Positions 1 through 8,733 of a DNA stretch of 64,000 nucleotides are shown here, in pieces. Origin of the DNA: Arthrobacter sp. ISL-48 (GTDB taxonomy: Bacteria; Actinomycetota; Actinomycetes; Actinomycetales; Micrococcaceae); contig NZ_JAGGPL010000020.1 in NCBI RefSeq assembly GCF_018613805.1, positions 27,185 through 91,184 on the forward strand. The letters run 5' to 3'. The notes under the pieces are model-generated. The model made no database searches. It was not told the DNA's origin and was given only the letters and a program-made list of their open reading frames with translations. A program made the position numbers and the translations under genes. How positions within the stretch are numbered: the first letter of the stretch is position 1; the number at the start of each line of letters is the position of its first letter.

Positions 1-128
1 AGGTCCGCCAGATCTTTGACGATCCCGCGCGCAACCATGACTGGGGAATCTCGGCGGAAGTGGATCTGGCCGCTTCCGACCAAACAGGCACCGCCGTGGT
101 CCGCGTGACCGAGGTCAACAGGCTCTAG
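1..128 (+). CDS. C-terminal fragment, probable DUF3516 end of a DEAD/DEAH-box helicase
   Basis: An open frame (codons from base 3) enters from the left edge and stops at TAG 126-128. The 41 visible residues include FDDPARNHDWGISAEVDLAA and end in RVTEVNRL. From memory this resembles the extreme C-terminus (DUF3516) of a large actinobacterial DEAD/DEAH helicase. The catalytic part lies outside the window, so the family call is inference, while the presence of a coding end is clear. Confidence 0.5.
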   Translation, partial: VRQIFDDPARNHDWGISAEVDLAASDQTGTAVVRVTEVNRL

Positions 129-135
129 CCGCTTG

Positions 136-141
136 TAAACT
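136..141 (+). promoter_or_regulatory. -10 box TAAACT of a leaderless GNAT gene
   Basis: TAAACT is followed by exactly 6 nt and then the ATG at 148, with no Shine-Dalgarno sequence. In actinobacteria TANNNT at this distance typically gives a transcript starting at the start codon. Transcription was not shown. Confidence 0.5.
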
Positions 142-147
142 CGGATA

Positions 148-648
148 ATGAGTGTAATCCGCCCTGCAACAGCGCAAGACGTTCCTGTGATCCTCCAGAT
201 GATCCATGACCTGGCCATCTACGAAAAGGAACCGGACGCCGTCCGAAATACCCCCGAGAGGCTTGCCGAGGCGCTGTTCGGCGAGAACCCGCGGGTGTTC
301 GCCACGATGGCGGAAAATACTGCCGGGCTTGTCCAGGGCTTCGCGCTCTGGTTCCTGAACTATTCCACCTGGGAAGGCGTCCACGGCATCTACCTGGAGG
401 ACCTCTACGTCAGCCCCGACGCCCGCGGCGAAGGCCACGGCAAGGCACTCCTGCAGCACCTGGCGGCCACCGCCGTCGACAACGGCTACGCGCGGGTCGA
501 GTGGAGTGTCCTGGACTGGAACGAGCCGTCGATCAACTTCTACCGGAACCTCGGCGCGTTCCCGATGGACGGCTGGTCGACGTTCCGGCTGACGGGCCCG
601 GAGCTGGAACACTTTGGCAGCAATGCGCCAGCGGTCATCCATGGCTGA
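148..648 (+). CDS. GNAT family N-acetyltransferase (diamine acetyltransferase-like)
   Basis: A 166-residue single-domain GNAT enzyme, expected to move an acetyl group from acetyl-CoA to an amine. The acetyl-CoA loop is visible as YVSPDARGEGHGKALLQHL (about residues 91-109), preceded by the typical beta-4 strand IYLEDLYV. The C-terminal WNEPSINFYRNLGA is the usual helix and strand that close the fold. The order and the N-terminal IRPATAQDVPVILQMI resemble spermidine/spermine (diamine) acetyltransferases, but the substrate cannot be read from the sequence. The ATG at 148 has no ribosome site and lies 6 nt after a -10 box. Its stop overlaps the start of the next gene. Confidence 0.85.
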   Translation: MSVIRPATAQDVPVILQMIHDLAIYEKEPDAVRNTPERLAEALFGENPRVFATMAENTAGLVQGFALWFLNYSTWEGVHGIYLEDLYVSPDARGEGHGKALLQHLAATAVDNGYARVEWSVLDWNEPSINFYRNLGAFPMDGWSTFRLTGPELEHFGSNAPAVIHG

Positions 649-2023
649 ATCAGCCGCACCCACGACGGCGGCACGCCCGGCACCACCCGGACATACGGTC
701 AATGCACGCCACGAGTTCCGCGGAATGCGCACGGCGGAGCACTATTTCACCGTTCCGTTGGATCATTTTAGTCAGGACGAGGCCTGCAGCAATGACGCAG
801 CGGGCCAGGACGGTGAAACCATCACCGTCTTTGCGCGCGAATACGTGTCTGCCTCCCACACTCCCGAGGAGGCGGAGGACCTTCCGTGGCTGCTGTTCCT
901 CCAGGGCGGCCCGGGCGGCCGCGGCAACCGGCTTGCTTCACTGGGCGGCTGGAGCAAGGCTGCAGCCAAAGACTTCCGTATCCTGATGCTTGACCAGCGC
1001 GGAACCGGTCTCTCCTCTCCGATCGACCGGAACACCCTGCCGCTGCGTGGCACCCCCGAGGAGCAGGCCGCGTACCTGGAGCACTTCCGGGCTGATTCAA
1101 TCGTTGCCGATGCAGAACTCATCCGCCAGGCATTGGGCTCCGGACCCTGGAGCATCTACGGCCAGAGTTACGGCGGGTTCTGCGCGCTCAGCTACCTGTC
1201 CTTCGCGCCTCAGGGGCTCAGGGAGGCACTTATTACTGGCGGATTGGCGCCGCTTTCCCGCCCGCCAGAGGACGTGTACAGGGCCACCTTCAGGCGCGTC
1301 GCGGCGCGGAACGCCGAGTACTTCAGCTGGTATCCCGAGGACCGCCTGACAGTGGAGCGGATCGCCAGCCACCTGCGGTGCACGCCCGAGTTCCTTCCCG
1401 ACGGCGCGCAGCTCACCGTGGAGCGCTTCCAGATGGTGGGTGCGTTCCTGGGCGGAAACACCAGGGTCGACGGCCTCCACTATCTCTTGGAAGATGCTTT
1501 CACGCGAACCCCGCAAGGCTGCAGGCTCTCCGACGCCTTCCTGGAACAGGTCCAGGGAATCGTGTCCCGCCAGGCCAATCCGCTCTACGCACTGTTGCAC
1601 GAATCCATCTATGGGCAGGGCGAGGCGACGGACTGGGCGGCCTGGCGGGTGCTGCGGGAGTACCCGGAGTTCCGCCCTGAGGCGGAGCCGCTGCTGCTGA
1701 CCGGTGAGATGGTGTACCCGTGGTACTTCCAGCAGGATCCTGCCCTGCGTCCGCTGCGGGAAGTGGCAAGTTTGCTGGCCGCCAAGCCAGATTGGAAGCC
1801 GCTCTACGATTCCCTCCGCCTTGCCGCGAACAGCGTGCCTGTGGCCGCGGCCGTCTACAGTGACGACATTTACGTTGACCGCAGCCTTTCACTGGAGACA
1901 GCCGCTGCGGTCCGGGGACTGCAGGTGTGGGAAACGGGAGACTTCCACCACGACGGCATTGCCGACGACGGCGAGGCGATCTTTGGCCGGCTGCTGGGCA
2001 TGGTGCGTTCAGCCCGTGGCTGA
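641..2023 (+). CDS. Proline iminopeptidase-like alpha/beta hydrolase (peptidase S33)
   Basis: A 460-residue alpha/beta hydrolase of the prolyl aminopeptidase type, which releases N-terminal proline from peptides in the cytoplasm. The oxyanion region is LLFLQGGPGGRG, followed by LMLDQRGTGLSSP. The nucleophile elbow is IYGQSYGGFCALSYL with Ser in GQSYG. A late Asp (YSDDIYVD) and His (DFHHDGI) can complete the triad. Both the HGGPG-like loop and DQRGTG are hallmarks of S33. ATG 641 overlaps the stop of the GNAT gene, which suggests translational coupling; a TTG at 614 is the only longer alternative. The 3' end overlaps the convergent MFS gene by 15 bp. Confidence 0.85.
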   Translation: MAESAAPTTAARPAPPGHTVNARHEFRGMRTAEHYFTVPLDHFSQDEACSNDAAGQDGETITVFAREYVSASHTPEEAEDLPWLLFLQGGPGGRGNRLASLGGWSKAAAKDFRILMLDQRGTGLSSPIDRNTLPLRGTPEEQAAYLEHFRADSIVADAELIRQALGSGPWSIYGQSYGGFCALSYLSFAPQGLREALITGGLAPLSRPPEDVYRATFRRVAARNAEYFSWYPEDRLTVERIASHLRCTPEFLPDGAQLTVERFQMVGAFLGGNTRVDGLHYLLEDAFTRTPQGCRLSDAFLEQVQGIVSRQANPLYALLHESIYGQGEATDWAAWRVLREYPEFRPEAEPLLLTGEMVYPWYFQQDPALRPLREVASLLAAKPDWKPLYDSLRLAANSVPVAAAVYSDDIYVDRSLSLETAAAVRGLQVWETGDFHHDGIADDGEAIFGRLLGMVRSARG

Positions 2024-3358
2024 CGGGCCGACCGGGCGTTCGACCGGCGCCGTATAAACCCAGACCACAGCCACCACCAGGGCAGCGATGGCCAGCGCGA
2101 ACATATTCAGTCCCTGGTAGCCGATCCAGCTCATCACCAGACCCGATGTGCCGGCGCCCACCGCGCCGGCGGCGCTCATGAGAGTGTCCGAGACACCCTG
2201 GACCAGCACACGGTGGTCCGCACCCACGCTCTCCGCCAGCAAGGTGGAACCCGAAATGGTGGCGGCAGACCAGCCGAGACCCAGCAGCACCAGTCCGGTG
2301 GTGACCAGTGCAGAGTGTGCAGCGCCGAATCCCGCACAGCACGCCGCCGCCAGGATGAGCCCGTGCCCCAGGATCATGGTGAGGGTTCTGCCTGCCCTGT
2401 CCGTGAGCCAGCCCATCACCGGGGAGAGCGCATACATCCCGGCAATATGCAGCGAGATCGTGAAACCTATCAGCACAAAAACGTCCGTGCTGGCCATATG
2501 GGTATGGCCTGTCCCATCGGCAGTCAGCGGGCCCTCGCTCAGGAGCTGCAGGTGCAGTGGGGTCATGGACATGACAGCGGCCATGCAGGCATGCGCCGTG
2601 ACGATGCCCAGCAGGGCCAGGCCTGCCCCCGGGGATGACCGGATGGCTGCCAGGCCCCGGCGGAGGGAGCGCCGGCGAGGACCCGGCAGAATGGGCGCGT
2701 CACTGCTCCCGGCGTGGGCCTGCCGGATGGCGACGGCATGGAGCAGCGGGTCGGGGCGGAGGCCGATCAGCAGCAGGAGGGCCGCGAGAGCGAGTCCCGC
2801 TACCGAGAAAATGAAGGGGCCCGCGATGGCGGGCAGGCCCAGGGCTTCCCCTACTGCCGCGCCAGGCCTGATCAGGTTCGGGCCGGCAACGGCTCCGGCG
2901 GTGACGGCCCAGACCACGATGGAAAGGGACCTGCCCCGGTGCTCCGGCTCCGCCAGGTCCACGGCCGCAAACCGCGCCTGGAGGTTGGCAGCTGTGCCGA
3001 GCCCCAGGAGGGCGGCCCCCGCCAGGAGCACTGGAAACAATGCGGAGACGGTTGCCGCGATCACCAGGACTGCGCCGAGCATGCCTGACAGCACCCCCGT
3101 GACCAGGCCCACCCTGCGGCCGCGCCGTTCGGCGAGACCGGCCAGCGGCATCGCCGCAACCGCGGTGGCCAAGGTCATGGTGGTAGTGACAGAACCGGCC
3201 CAGGCGTTGGAGCCCGAGAGCTGGACCGCGAGGAGGGACCCCACGGAAAGACTGGCGCCGCTGCCCATCCCGCTGAGGAGTTGCGCAAGGCTGAGGATTA
3301 AGACAGTACGGCGCTGGACCCTCTGGGGGTCCAGCGCCGTAGTGGTAAAGGAAGTCAC
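2009..3358 (-). CDS. MFS transporter, probable drug or metabolite exporter
   Basis: A 449-residue hydrophobic protein with about 12 membrane segments. The loop after helix 2 carries AERRGRRVG, a variant of the MFS motif A, and a second copy appears mid-protein as GWLTDRAGRTLT. A long cytoplasmic linker (PGPRRRSLRRG) splits the two six-helix halves. The substrate is unknown. The GTG start is 6 nt downstream of a TATGCT box, so the gene probably has its own leaderless promoter although TerC lies only 21 bp upstream in the same direction. Its last codons overlap the iminopeptidase gene. Confidence 0.8.
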   Translation of the reverse strand: MTSFTTTALDPQRVQRRTVLILSLAQLLSGMGSGASLSVGSLLAVQLSGSNAWAGSVTTTMTLATAVAAMPLAGLAERRGRRVGLVTGVLSGMLGAVLVIAATVSALFPVLLAGAALLGLGTAANLQARFAAVDLAEPEHRGRSLSIVVWAVTAGAVAGPNLIRPGAAVGEALGLPAIAGPFIFSVAGLALAALLLLIGLRPDPLLHAVAIRQAHAGSSDAPILPGPRRRSLRRGLAAIRSSPGAGLALLGIVTAHACMAAVMSMTPLHLQLLSEGPLTADGTGHTHMASTDVFVLIGFTISLHIAGMYALSPVMGWLTDRAGRTLTMILGHGLILAAACCAGFGAAHSALVTTGLVLLGLGWSAATISGSTLLAESVGADHRVLVQGVSDTLMSAAGAVGAGTSGLVMSWIGYQGLNMFALAIAALVVAVVWVYTAPVERPVGPSATG

Positions 3359-3364
3359 GCTCCG

Positions 3365-3370
3365 AGCATA
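3365..3370 (-). promoter_or_regulatory. -10 box TATGCT of a leaderless MFS gene
   Basis: On the minus strand TATGCT, six bases, then the GTG start at 3358. It falls in the 21-bp gap after terC. Confidence 0.45.
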
Positions 3371-3379
3371 GCCAAAAGA

Positions 3380-4408
3380 CTAGTCGGCGTCGCTGAGACT
3401 CTTCTTGGCGTCTTCCTCAAGGCGTGGATCGAGTTTGGACTCCTGCGCCTTGGAGCTGGCCAGGCTGGCGATCACGGCGATGATGATGGTGCCGATGATC
3501 ACGCCGAGGGAAACGTAGGTGGGGATCTCCGGAGCCCACTCGATGTGATGGCCGCCGTTGATGAAGGGCAGCTCATTGACGTGCATCGCATGCAGGACCA
3601 GCTTCACACCGATGAACGCCAGGATGACGGACAGTGCGTGCTTGAGGTAAACAAGCCGGTTCATCAGTCCACCCAGGAGGAAGTACAGCTGGCGGAGACC
3701 CATGAGCGCGAAGATGTTGGCGGTGAACACGATGAAGGCGCTCTGGGTCAGGCCGAAGATGGCAGGAATCGAATCTACGGCGAACAGCAGGTCGGTCATG
3801 CCGATCGTGACAAAAACAATGAGCATCGGGGTGAAGACCTTCTTGCCGTTCACCACGGTCCGCAGCTTGCCGCCGTCGTATTTGTCCGACATTGGAATCA
3901 CCTTGCGGAGCTTCTCGATGATTGGGTTTTCTTTGTCCTCTTCGTCTTCGCCCTCATCCTGTGCCTGCTTCCAGGCGGTCCAGAGCAGGAAGGCGCCGAA
4001 GATGTAGAAGACCCAGCTGAACTGTTCGATGACGATGGCGCCCAGCATGATGAAGATGCCGCGCAGGATGAGCGCGATGACGATACCCACCATGAGCACT
4101 TCCTGCTGGTACTTACGCGGTACCGAGAAGCGGGCCATGATGATGATGAAGACGAAGAGGTTGTCGATGCTCAGGCTGTATTCGGTGACCCAGCCGGCAA
4201 TGAACTGGCCGCCGTACTCCGGGCCGGTGAACAGGAACATCGCCCCGGCGAAGACCAGGGCCAGGGTCACGTAGAAGGCGACCCACAGGCCGGCCTCCTT
4301 CATGGAAGGTTCATGCGGGCGGCGGAGCACCAGGAGCAGGTCAAGAGCGAGGATGATGCCGAGGACGACGAACGAGCCGACCTCGAACCACAGGGGAAGT
4401 TCGAGCAC
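3380..4408 (-). CDS. TerC family integral membrane protein
   Basis: A 342-residue TerC/Alx-type membrane protein. Members of this family export manganese or help metal loading of exoenzymes. Helices begin right after the start with LWFEVGSFVVLGIILALDLL. The family signature acidic residues in membrane segments are present in TEYSLSIDNLFVFIIIM and in TDLLFAVDSIPAIFG. A charged loop (DEGEDEEDKENP) sits in the middle. The GTG at 4408 has AAAGG 7-8 nt upstream and gives the usual N-terminus; the longer ATG 4468 frame would run through the riboswitch structure. A probable manganese riboswitch precedes it, which supports a metal role. Confidence 0.88.
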   Translation of the reverse strand: MLELPLWFEVGSFVVLGIILALDLLLVLRRPHEPSMKEAGLWVAFYVTLALVFAGAMFLFTGPEYGGQFIAGWVTEYSLSIDNLFVFIIIMARFSVPRKYQQEVLMVGIVIALILRGIFIMLGAIVIEQFSWVFYIFGAFLLWTAWKQAQDEGEDEEDKENPIIEKLRKVIPMSDKYDGGKLRTVVNGKKVFTPMLIVFVTIGMTDLLFAVDSIPAIFGLTQSAFIVFTANIFALMGLRQLYFLLGGLMNRLVYLKHALSVILAFIGVKLVLHAMHVNELPFINGGHHIEWAPEIPTYVSLGVIIGTIIIAVIASLASSKAQESKLDPRLEEDAKKSLSDAD

Positions 4409-4441
4409 AGGAAAGCCTTTCGCAGGGTACAGAGAAGCGGT

Positions 4442-4560
4442 GTAAGTCTCTCCGGCCAGCCTGTGCACTTGGTGCTGAAGTGGTGGCCCGCTACGCCCGG
4501 CCAGGCAACCATGCCTGGCGTGTTGACGATCGTAGCGCTCGGGATACTCCCCTACGTGAC
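4442..4560 (-). promoter_or_regulatory. Probable yybP-ykoY (manganese) riboswitch
   Basis: The 210-bp leader of terC, read on the minus strand, begins GUAGGGGAGUAUCCCGAGCG, which carries the conserved GGGGAGUA of the yybP-ykoY aptamer. It continues with GUCAACACGCC, an 8-bp hairpin GCCAGGCA-UGGU-UGCCUGGC (4500-4519), a second hairpin CACUU/AAGUG, and closes with GAGACUUAC, which can pair GUAAG-like with the 5' GUAGG. The ribosome site of terC lies just downstream. The order of elements and the terC target match the known family; the assignment is from memory, without a covariance search. Confidence 0.75.
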
Positions 4561-4617
4561 ATTAACTGTACCCCAGCAGCAGCGGTGCGCGCCGCACGCC
4601 ATTCTCTGTGGACCCGG

Positions 4618-6717
4618 TCAGGCGTGTCCGGCTGCCTGCATCTGGCGGAGTTCCTTCTTGAGTTCGCTCACTTCATCACGGATCCTAGCAGCCACCTCGA
4701 ACTGGAGTTCCGCGGCCGCACCATGCATCTGTTCGGTCAGCTGCTCAATGAGGCCCACGAGGTCCTCAGCAGGCGCCGCCGCGAGGCCGTCCGCCCTGAC
4801 CTGGGCGGCACCCTTCGCGCCGGACTTCCCCCGCTTGGCTCCCTTCGCAAGCCTGTTGTTGTTGAGTAGCTCCTGGGTGTCGGCGTCCTCCCTGGCGAGC
4901 TGGTCCGTGATGTCCGCGATCTTCTTCCGGAGCGGCTGCGGATCCACCCCGTTTTCGGTGTTGTACGCGACCTGGATGACTCGGCGCCGGTTCGTTTCGT
5001 CGATGGCCTTGGCCATGGAGTCGGTGATGCGGTCAGCGTACATGTGGACCTGTCCCGACACGTTGCGGGCCGCACGTCCGATGGTCTGGATCAGCGACGT
5101 GGCCGAGCGCAGGAAACCTTCCTTATCGGCATCAAGGATGCTGACCAGTGAGACTTCCGGCAAGTCCAGGCCTTCCCGGAGCAGGTTGATGCCAACCAGC
5201 ACATCGAAGCTGCCCATCCGGAGTTCGCGGAGCAATTCCACGCGCCGCAGCGTGTCCACATCCGAATGCAGGTACTCCACCTTGATGCCATGGCCCAGGA
5301 GGTAGTCCGTGAGGTCCTCGGCCATGCGCTTGGTCAGGGTGGTGACCAGGACCCTTTCGTCCTTTTCAACGCGGGTCCTGATCTCCCCGAGGAGGTCATC
5401 GATCTGGCCCTTGGTCGGTTTGACCACCACTTCCGGATCGATGAGGCCCGTGGGACGAATGATCTGCTGGACGAAGCCGTCCGCCTTGCCAAGTTCATAC
5501 TTGCCCGGCGTAGCGGACAGGTAGACCGTCTGGCCGACGCGCTCCAGGAACTCGTCCCATTTGAGCGGTCGGTTGTCCATGGCGGAGGGAAGACGGAAGC
5601 CGTGGTCCACCAGGGTCCGCTTGCGGGACATGTCACCTTCGTACATGGCCCCGATCTGCGGCACAGTGACGTGGGATTCGTCGATGACCAGCAGGAAGTC
5701 GTCCGGAAAGTAGTCGATAAGGCAGTGCGGGGCGGTGCCGCCGGCACGGCCGTCAATGTGCCGTGAGTAGTTCTCGATGCCGTTGCAGAAACCCATCTGC
5801 TGCATCATCTCAAGGTCATAGGTGGTGCGCATCCGCAGGCGCTGGGCTTCCACCAGCTTGTTCTGGCCCTCCAGCATGGCCAGACGTTCGGCCAGCTCGT
5901 CTTCGATCGCCGTGATGGCGCGTCCCATCCGTTCCGGCCCCGCCACGTAATGCGACGCAGGGAAGACGTACATCTCGGTCTCCTCCCGAAGGATCTCACC
6001 GGTGACCGGATGCAGGGTGTAGATGTTCTCCACTTCGTCCCCGAAGAACTCGATGCGCAGGGCGAGTTCCTCGTACATGGGGATGATCTCCACGGTGTCG
6101 CCGCGGACCCGGAAGGTGCCGCGGTGGAAGTCCATGTCATTCCGGGTGTACTGCATGGAGACAAACTTGCGCAGGAGACGGTCCCGGTCCATCTGCTGAC
6201 CCTTGCGGAGCGTGACCATGCCGGCAATGTACTCTTCCGGTGTACCCAGTCCGTAGATGCAGGATACGGTGGCCACCACGATCACGTCCCTCCGGGTCAG
6301 GAGGGCGTTGGTGGCCGAGTGGCGGAGCCTTTCCACTTCCTCATTGACGGAGGAGTCCTTCTCAATGAAGGTGTCCGTCTGCGGAACGTAGGCTTCAGGC
6401 TGGTAGTAGTCGTAGTAGGAGACGAAGTATTCCACCGCGTTGTTGGGCAGCAACTCGCGGAATTCGTTGGCGAGCTGGGCGGCGAGCGTCTTGTTCTGCA
6501 CCATAACCAGAGTGGGCCGCTGGACCTGTTCAATGAGCCAGGCCGTCGTGGCGCTCTTACCGGTACCGGTGGCACCCAGCAGGACCACGTCCTTTTCACC
6601 GTTCCTGATGCGCTCCGTCAGCTCCGCGATGGCGGCCGGCTGGTCACCGGCCGGCTGAAATTCGCTGATGACTTCGAAGGGAGCTACAACGCGGTTGATC
6701 TCCTGTGCAAGGCTCAT
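4618..6717 (-). CDS. uvrB: Excinuclease ABC subunit B
   Basis: A 699-residue UvrB, the damage-verifying helicase-like subunit of nucleotide excision repair that receives DNA from UvrA and recruits UvrC. The Walker A motif GATGTGKS is at residues 48-55. The beta-hairpin YDYYQPEAYVP, which locks around the damaged strand, follows near residue 100. DESHVTVPQIG is the DEAD-like Walker B region, and motif VI is QTIGRAARN. A C-terminal UVR domain (residues about 660-695, VAARIRDEVSELKKEL) binds UvrC. Length is normal. ATG 6717 is 6 nt after TAGATT, with no ribosome site. Confidence 0.98.
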   Translation of the reverse strand: MSLAQEINRVVAPFEVISEFQPAGDQPAAIAELTERIRNGEKDVVLLGATGTGKSATTAWLIEQVQRPTLVMVQNKTLAAQLANEFRELLPNNAVEYFVSYYDYYQPEAYVPQTDTFIEKDSSVNEEVERLRHSATNALLTRRDVIVVATVSCIYGLGTPEEYIAGMVTLRKGQQMDRDRLLRKFVSMQYTRNDMDFHRGTFRVRGDTVEIIPMYEELALRIEFFGDEVENIYTLHPVTGEILREETEMYVFPASHYVAGPERMGRAITAIEDELAERLAMLEGQNKLVEAQRLRMRTTYDLEMMQQMGFCNGIENYSRHIDGRAGGTAPHCLIDYFPDDFLLVIDESHVTVPQIGAMYEGDMSRKRTLVDHGFRLPSAMDNRPLKWDEFLERVGQTVYLSATPGKYELGKADGFVQQIIRPTGLIDPEVVVKPTKGQIDDLLGEIRTRVEKDERVLVTTLTKRMAEDLTDYLLGHGIKVEYLHSDVDTLRRVELLRELRMGSFDVLVGINLLREGLDLPEVSLVSILDADKEGFLRSATSLIQTIGRAARNVSGQVHMYADRITDSMAKAIDETNRRRVIQVAYNTENGVDPQPLRKKIADITDQLAREDADTQELLNNNRLAKGAKRGKSGAKGAAQVRADGLAAAPAEDLVGLIEQLTEQMHGAAAELQFEVAARIRDEVSELKKELRQMQAAGHA

Positions 6718-6723
6718 GAATCT

Positions 6724-6729
6724 AATCTA
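6724..6729 (-). promoter_or_regulatory. -10 box TAGATT of leaderless uvrB
   Basis: TAGATT, six bases, ATG on the minus strand. No Shine-Dalgarno sequence lies between. No LexA-like site was recognised here. Confidence 0.45.
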
Positions 6730-6788
6730 CAACCGCGGGCCGACAGTAAGAGTCTCCATCCGGTGGGCCGGGCTGCAGTCACGACGGG

Positions 6789-8009
6789 TCAGGATTCGTA
6801 CGACGGCGGCGACCACCCCGAGCGGGCGGCCCACAGTTCCATGGGTTCTTCGGCTGCCGCGAACCAGGGCTCCTTGTCCGCTGCATACCCTGCCGTGGAA
6901 GTCTCGTGCGAGTGCAGTTCGGCAAGGTGGCGTTTCAGCGCGAGGTAGTCCCCCCGGGCGGCCGGTTCAGCACGGAGCCAGTCCCGGAGGCAGAGAGCGA
7001 ACCGCCATCCCGGCGAACCCGCTGTCCGGACGTGGAGGTTGACGGGCCGGCCCGGATCCGCGCTGGCATGGAACCGCTTGACCCAGCCGGCGCCGTCCGG
7101 ATGGGACGCCTTCGGCACATCTGAGGTGATGCCCGGGACACGGGGGAACCCGGCGGAGCCCAGGGCAGTTTCAAGCCCTTCAGCGGCGGCCACGTCCCGG
7201 ACCGTCAGCTGCAGGTCAATGATGTCCGTCGCATCAAGGCCTGGTACGGAGGTTGATCCGATATGGTCCAGGCCGAGGAGCACGCCTTCGCCGGCACCCT
7301 GGAGGGATGCCCGGATCCGGTCCATCAGCCGGCGGGCTTGGTGCGGCCACTCGGGTCGCGCCGGCTTGAGCACCGGGCCGGTCCTGGCCGCTGCCACGCC
7401 GGCTTCAAGGTTCCCGGCGAACGGCACCAGGCGTTCCGTCCACAGCAGGTCCACCTGCTTCACAAGCTGGTCCAGGGTACCGGAATTCTCCAGGACCGCG
7501 TCGGCGGCTGCCAGCCTGGCTTCGCGGGAGGCCTGCGCCGCCATACGGGACCGGGCCTCATCCGCGGACATCCCACGGGACTCCAGCATCCGCTTGATCC
7601 GTAGATTGTCCGGGGCATCGACGACGAGCACCAGGTGGAAGTTGCTGCCCTGGCCTGTCTCCACGAGAAGCGGAATATCCTGGACCACGATGGCCCCCTC
7701 TGCCGAGGAAGCGATGATGCCGGCCGCGGCTTCGCGGACCAGCGGATGAATGATCCCGTTCAGCACAGCCAGGCGCGACGGGTCACCGAAAACAACGGAA
7801 CCAAGCTTTGCCCGATCCAGCCTGCCATTGCCATCCAGCATGTCGCTGCCGAAGGCTTCGACGACGCCGGCCAGCCCCGGCGTGCCCGGCTCGACAACTT
7901 CCCGGGCCAGCGCATCAGCATCCACCACGACCGCACCGAGCCCGGCAAGCCGTGAGGCAACCACTGACTTCCCTGAGGCGATGCCGCCCGTCAAACCGAT
8001 TTTCAGCAC
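6789..8009 (-). CDS. coaE: Dephospho-CoA kinase fused to a GrpB/UPF0157 domain
   Basis: A 406-residue two-domain protein. Residues 1 to about 195 are CoaE, which phosphorylates dephospho-CoA in the last step of coenzyme A synthesis: P-loop GLTGGIASGKS at residues 5-15, the DADALAREVV segment, and VVQDIPLLVETG. Residues from about 215 are a GrpB-like nucleotidyltransferase-fold domain with GLDHIGSTSVPGL and IIDLQLTV. The same fusion is known in mycobacteria and other actinobacteria, where the second domain has no agreed function. The GTG start at 8009 is 6 nt after TAGGCT and faces the divergent yigZ-like gene across only 22 bp. Confidence 0.95.
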   Translation of the reverse strand: MLKIGLTGGIASGKSVVASRLAGLGAVVVDADALAREVVEPGTPGLAGVVEAFGSDMLDGNGRLDRAKLGSVVFGDPSRLAVLNGIIHPLVREAAAGIIASSAEGAIVVQDIPLLVETGQGSNFHLVLVVDAPDNLRIKRMLESRGMSADEARSRMAAQASREARLAAADAVLENSGTLDQLVKQVDLLWTERLVPFAGNLEAGVAAARTGPVLKPARPEWPHQARRLMDRIRASLQGAGEGVLLGLDHIGSTSVPGLDATDIIDLQLTVRDVAAAEGLETALGSAGFPRVPGITSDVPKASHPDGAGWVKRFHASADPGRPVNLHVRTAGSPGWRFALCLRDWLRAEPAARGDYLALKRHLAELHSHETSTAGYAADKEPWFAAAEEPMELWAARSGWSPPSYES

Positions 8010-8015
8010 CCCACC

Positions 8016-8021
8016 AGCCTA
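8016..8021 (-). promoter_or_regulatory. -10 box TAGGCT of leaderless coaE
   Basis: Six bases separate it from the GTG at 8009. It shares its TA step with the plus-strand box at 8020-8025. Confidence 0.5.
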
Positions 8022-8025
8022 AACT
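8020..8025 (+). promoter_or_regulatory. -10 box TAAACT of the leaderless YigZ-family gene
   Basis: Six bases separate it from the GTG at 8032. It overlaps the opposing coaE box by two bases. Confidence 0.5.
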
Positions 8026-8031
8026 GAACCG

Positions 8032-8733
8032 GTGGCAGATTCGGCGGAGGACCAGGACAGCAGGACGACGGCCTACACCACACTTGCCGTGGGTCCGGAC
8101 TTTCGCCATGAGATCGAGATCAAACGGTCGAGGTTCATCACTGTCCTGCGCCGGGCAGAGAGCGAGGATTCCGCCCGGGAACTCGTGGCCGGGCTGCGCC
8201 GCGAGTTCCACGATGCGCGCCACCACTGTTCGGCCTTTGTCCTGGGGCCGGACCGGGACATCCATCGTTCCAACGACGACGGCGAACCCTCCGGCACGGC
8301 GGGCATACCTATGCTGGAGGCCCTCCTGAAAAGGGAAACGGCGCCCGGGATGACGGACCTCAGTGACGCCAGCGCCGTCGTCGTCCGTTACTTCGGCGGA
8401 ATCCTGCTCGGTGCCGGAGGGCTGGTGCGCGCCTATTCCGAATCTGTCTCCTCGGCGTTGGATCTCGCACCTCTGGTCCGGCGCCGTCGCCTGCGGATCT
8501 GTTCGGCGGCGGTCCCCCATGCTGCCGCGGGACGTTTGGAAAACGACCTGAGGGCGGCCGGATTTGTTATGGCGGAAACGGGCTATGACGCCCATGAAAC
8601 TGTCCTGCGCCTGGCACTGCCCGACGATCCGGCGGACATCTCCGCTGCCACCGAACGCCTGTTGGCCTTTACGTCCGGAAGCGCACACCTCACGCTTGGT
8701 GGAACGGAGTGGATCGATGTCCCCCTCCCCTGA
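8032..8733 (+). CDS. YigZ/IMPACT family protein
   Basis: A 233-residue member of the YigZ (UPF0029/IMPACT) family. The N-terminal domain shows EIKRSRFITVLRRAES, then DARHHCSAFVLGPDRDIHRS, NDDGEPSGTAGIPML and VVRYFGGILLGAGGLVRAYSES, which are the best-conserved blocks of the family. The C-terminal part is the DUF1949-like ferredoxin-fold domain. Bacterial members are linked to stress and possibly to ribosome or nucleic-acid binding, but no reaction is established. The GTG start has no ribosome site and follows a TAAACT box by 6 nt. Confidence 0.9.
   Translation: MADSAEDQDSRTTAYTTLAVGPDFRHEIEIKRSRFITVLRRAESEDSARELVAGLRREFHDARHHCSAFVLGPDRDIHRSNDDGEPSGTAGIPMLEALLKRETAPGMTDLSDASAVVVRYFGGILLGAGGLVRAYSESVSSALDLAPLVRRRRLRICSAAVPHAAAGRLENDLRAAGFVMAETGYDAHETVLRLALPDDPADISAATERLLAFTSGSAHLTLGGTEWIDVPLP

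Noticed and set aside
3545..5305. 586-codon open frame opposite terC and the uvrB end
   Set aside because: It spans two genes and a riboswitch on the other strand and shows no domain.
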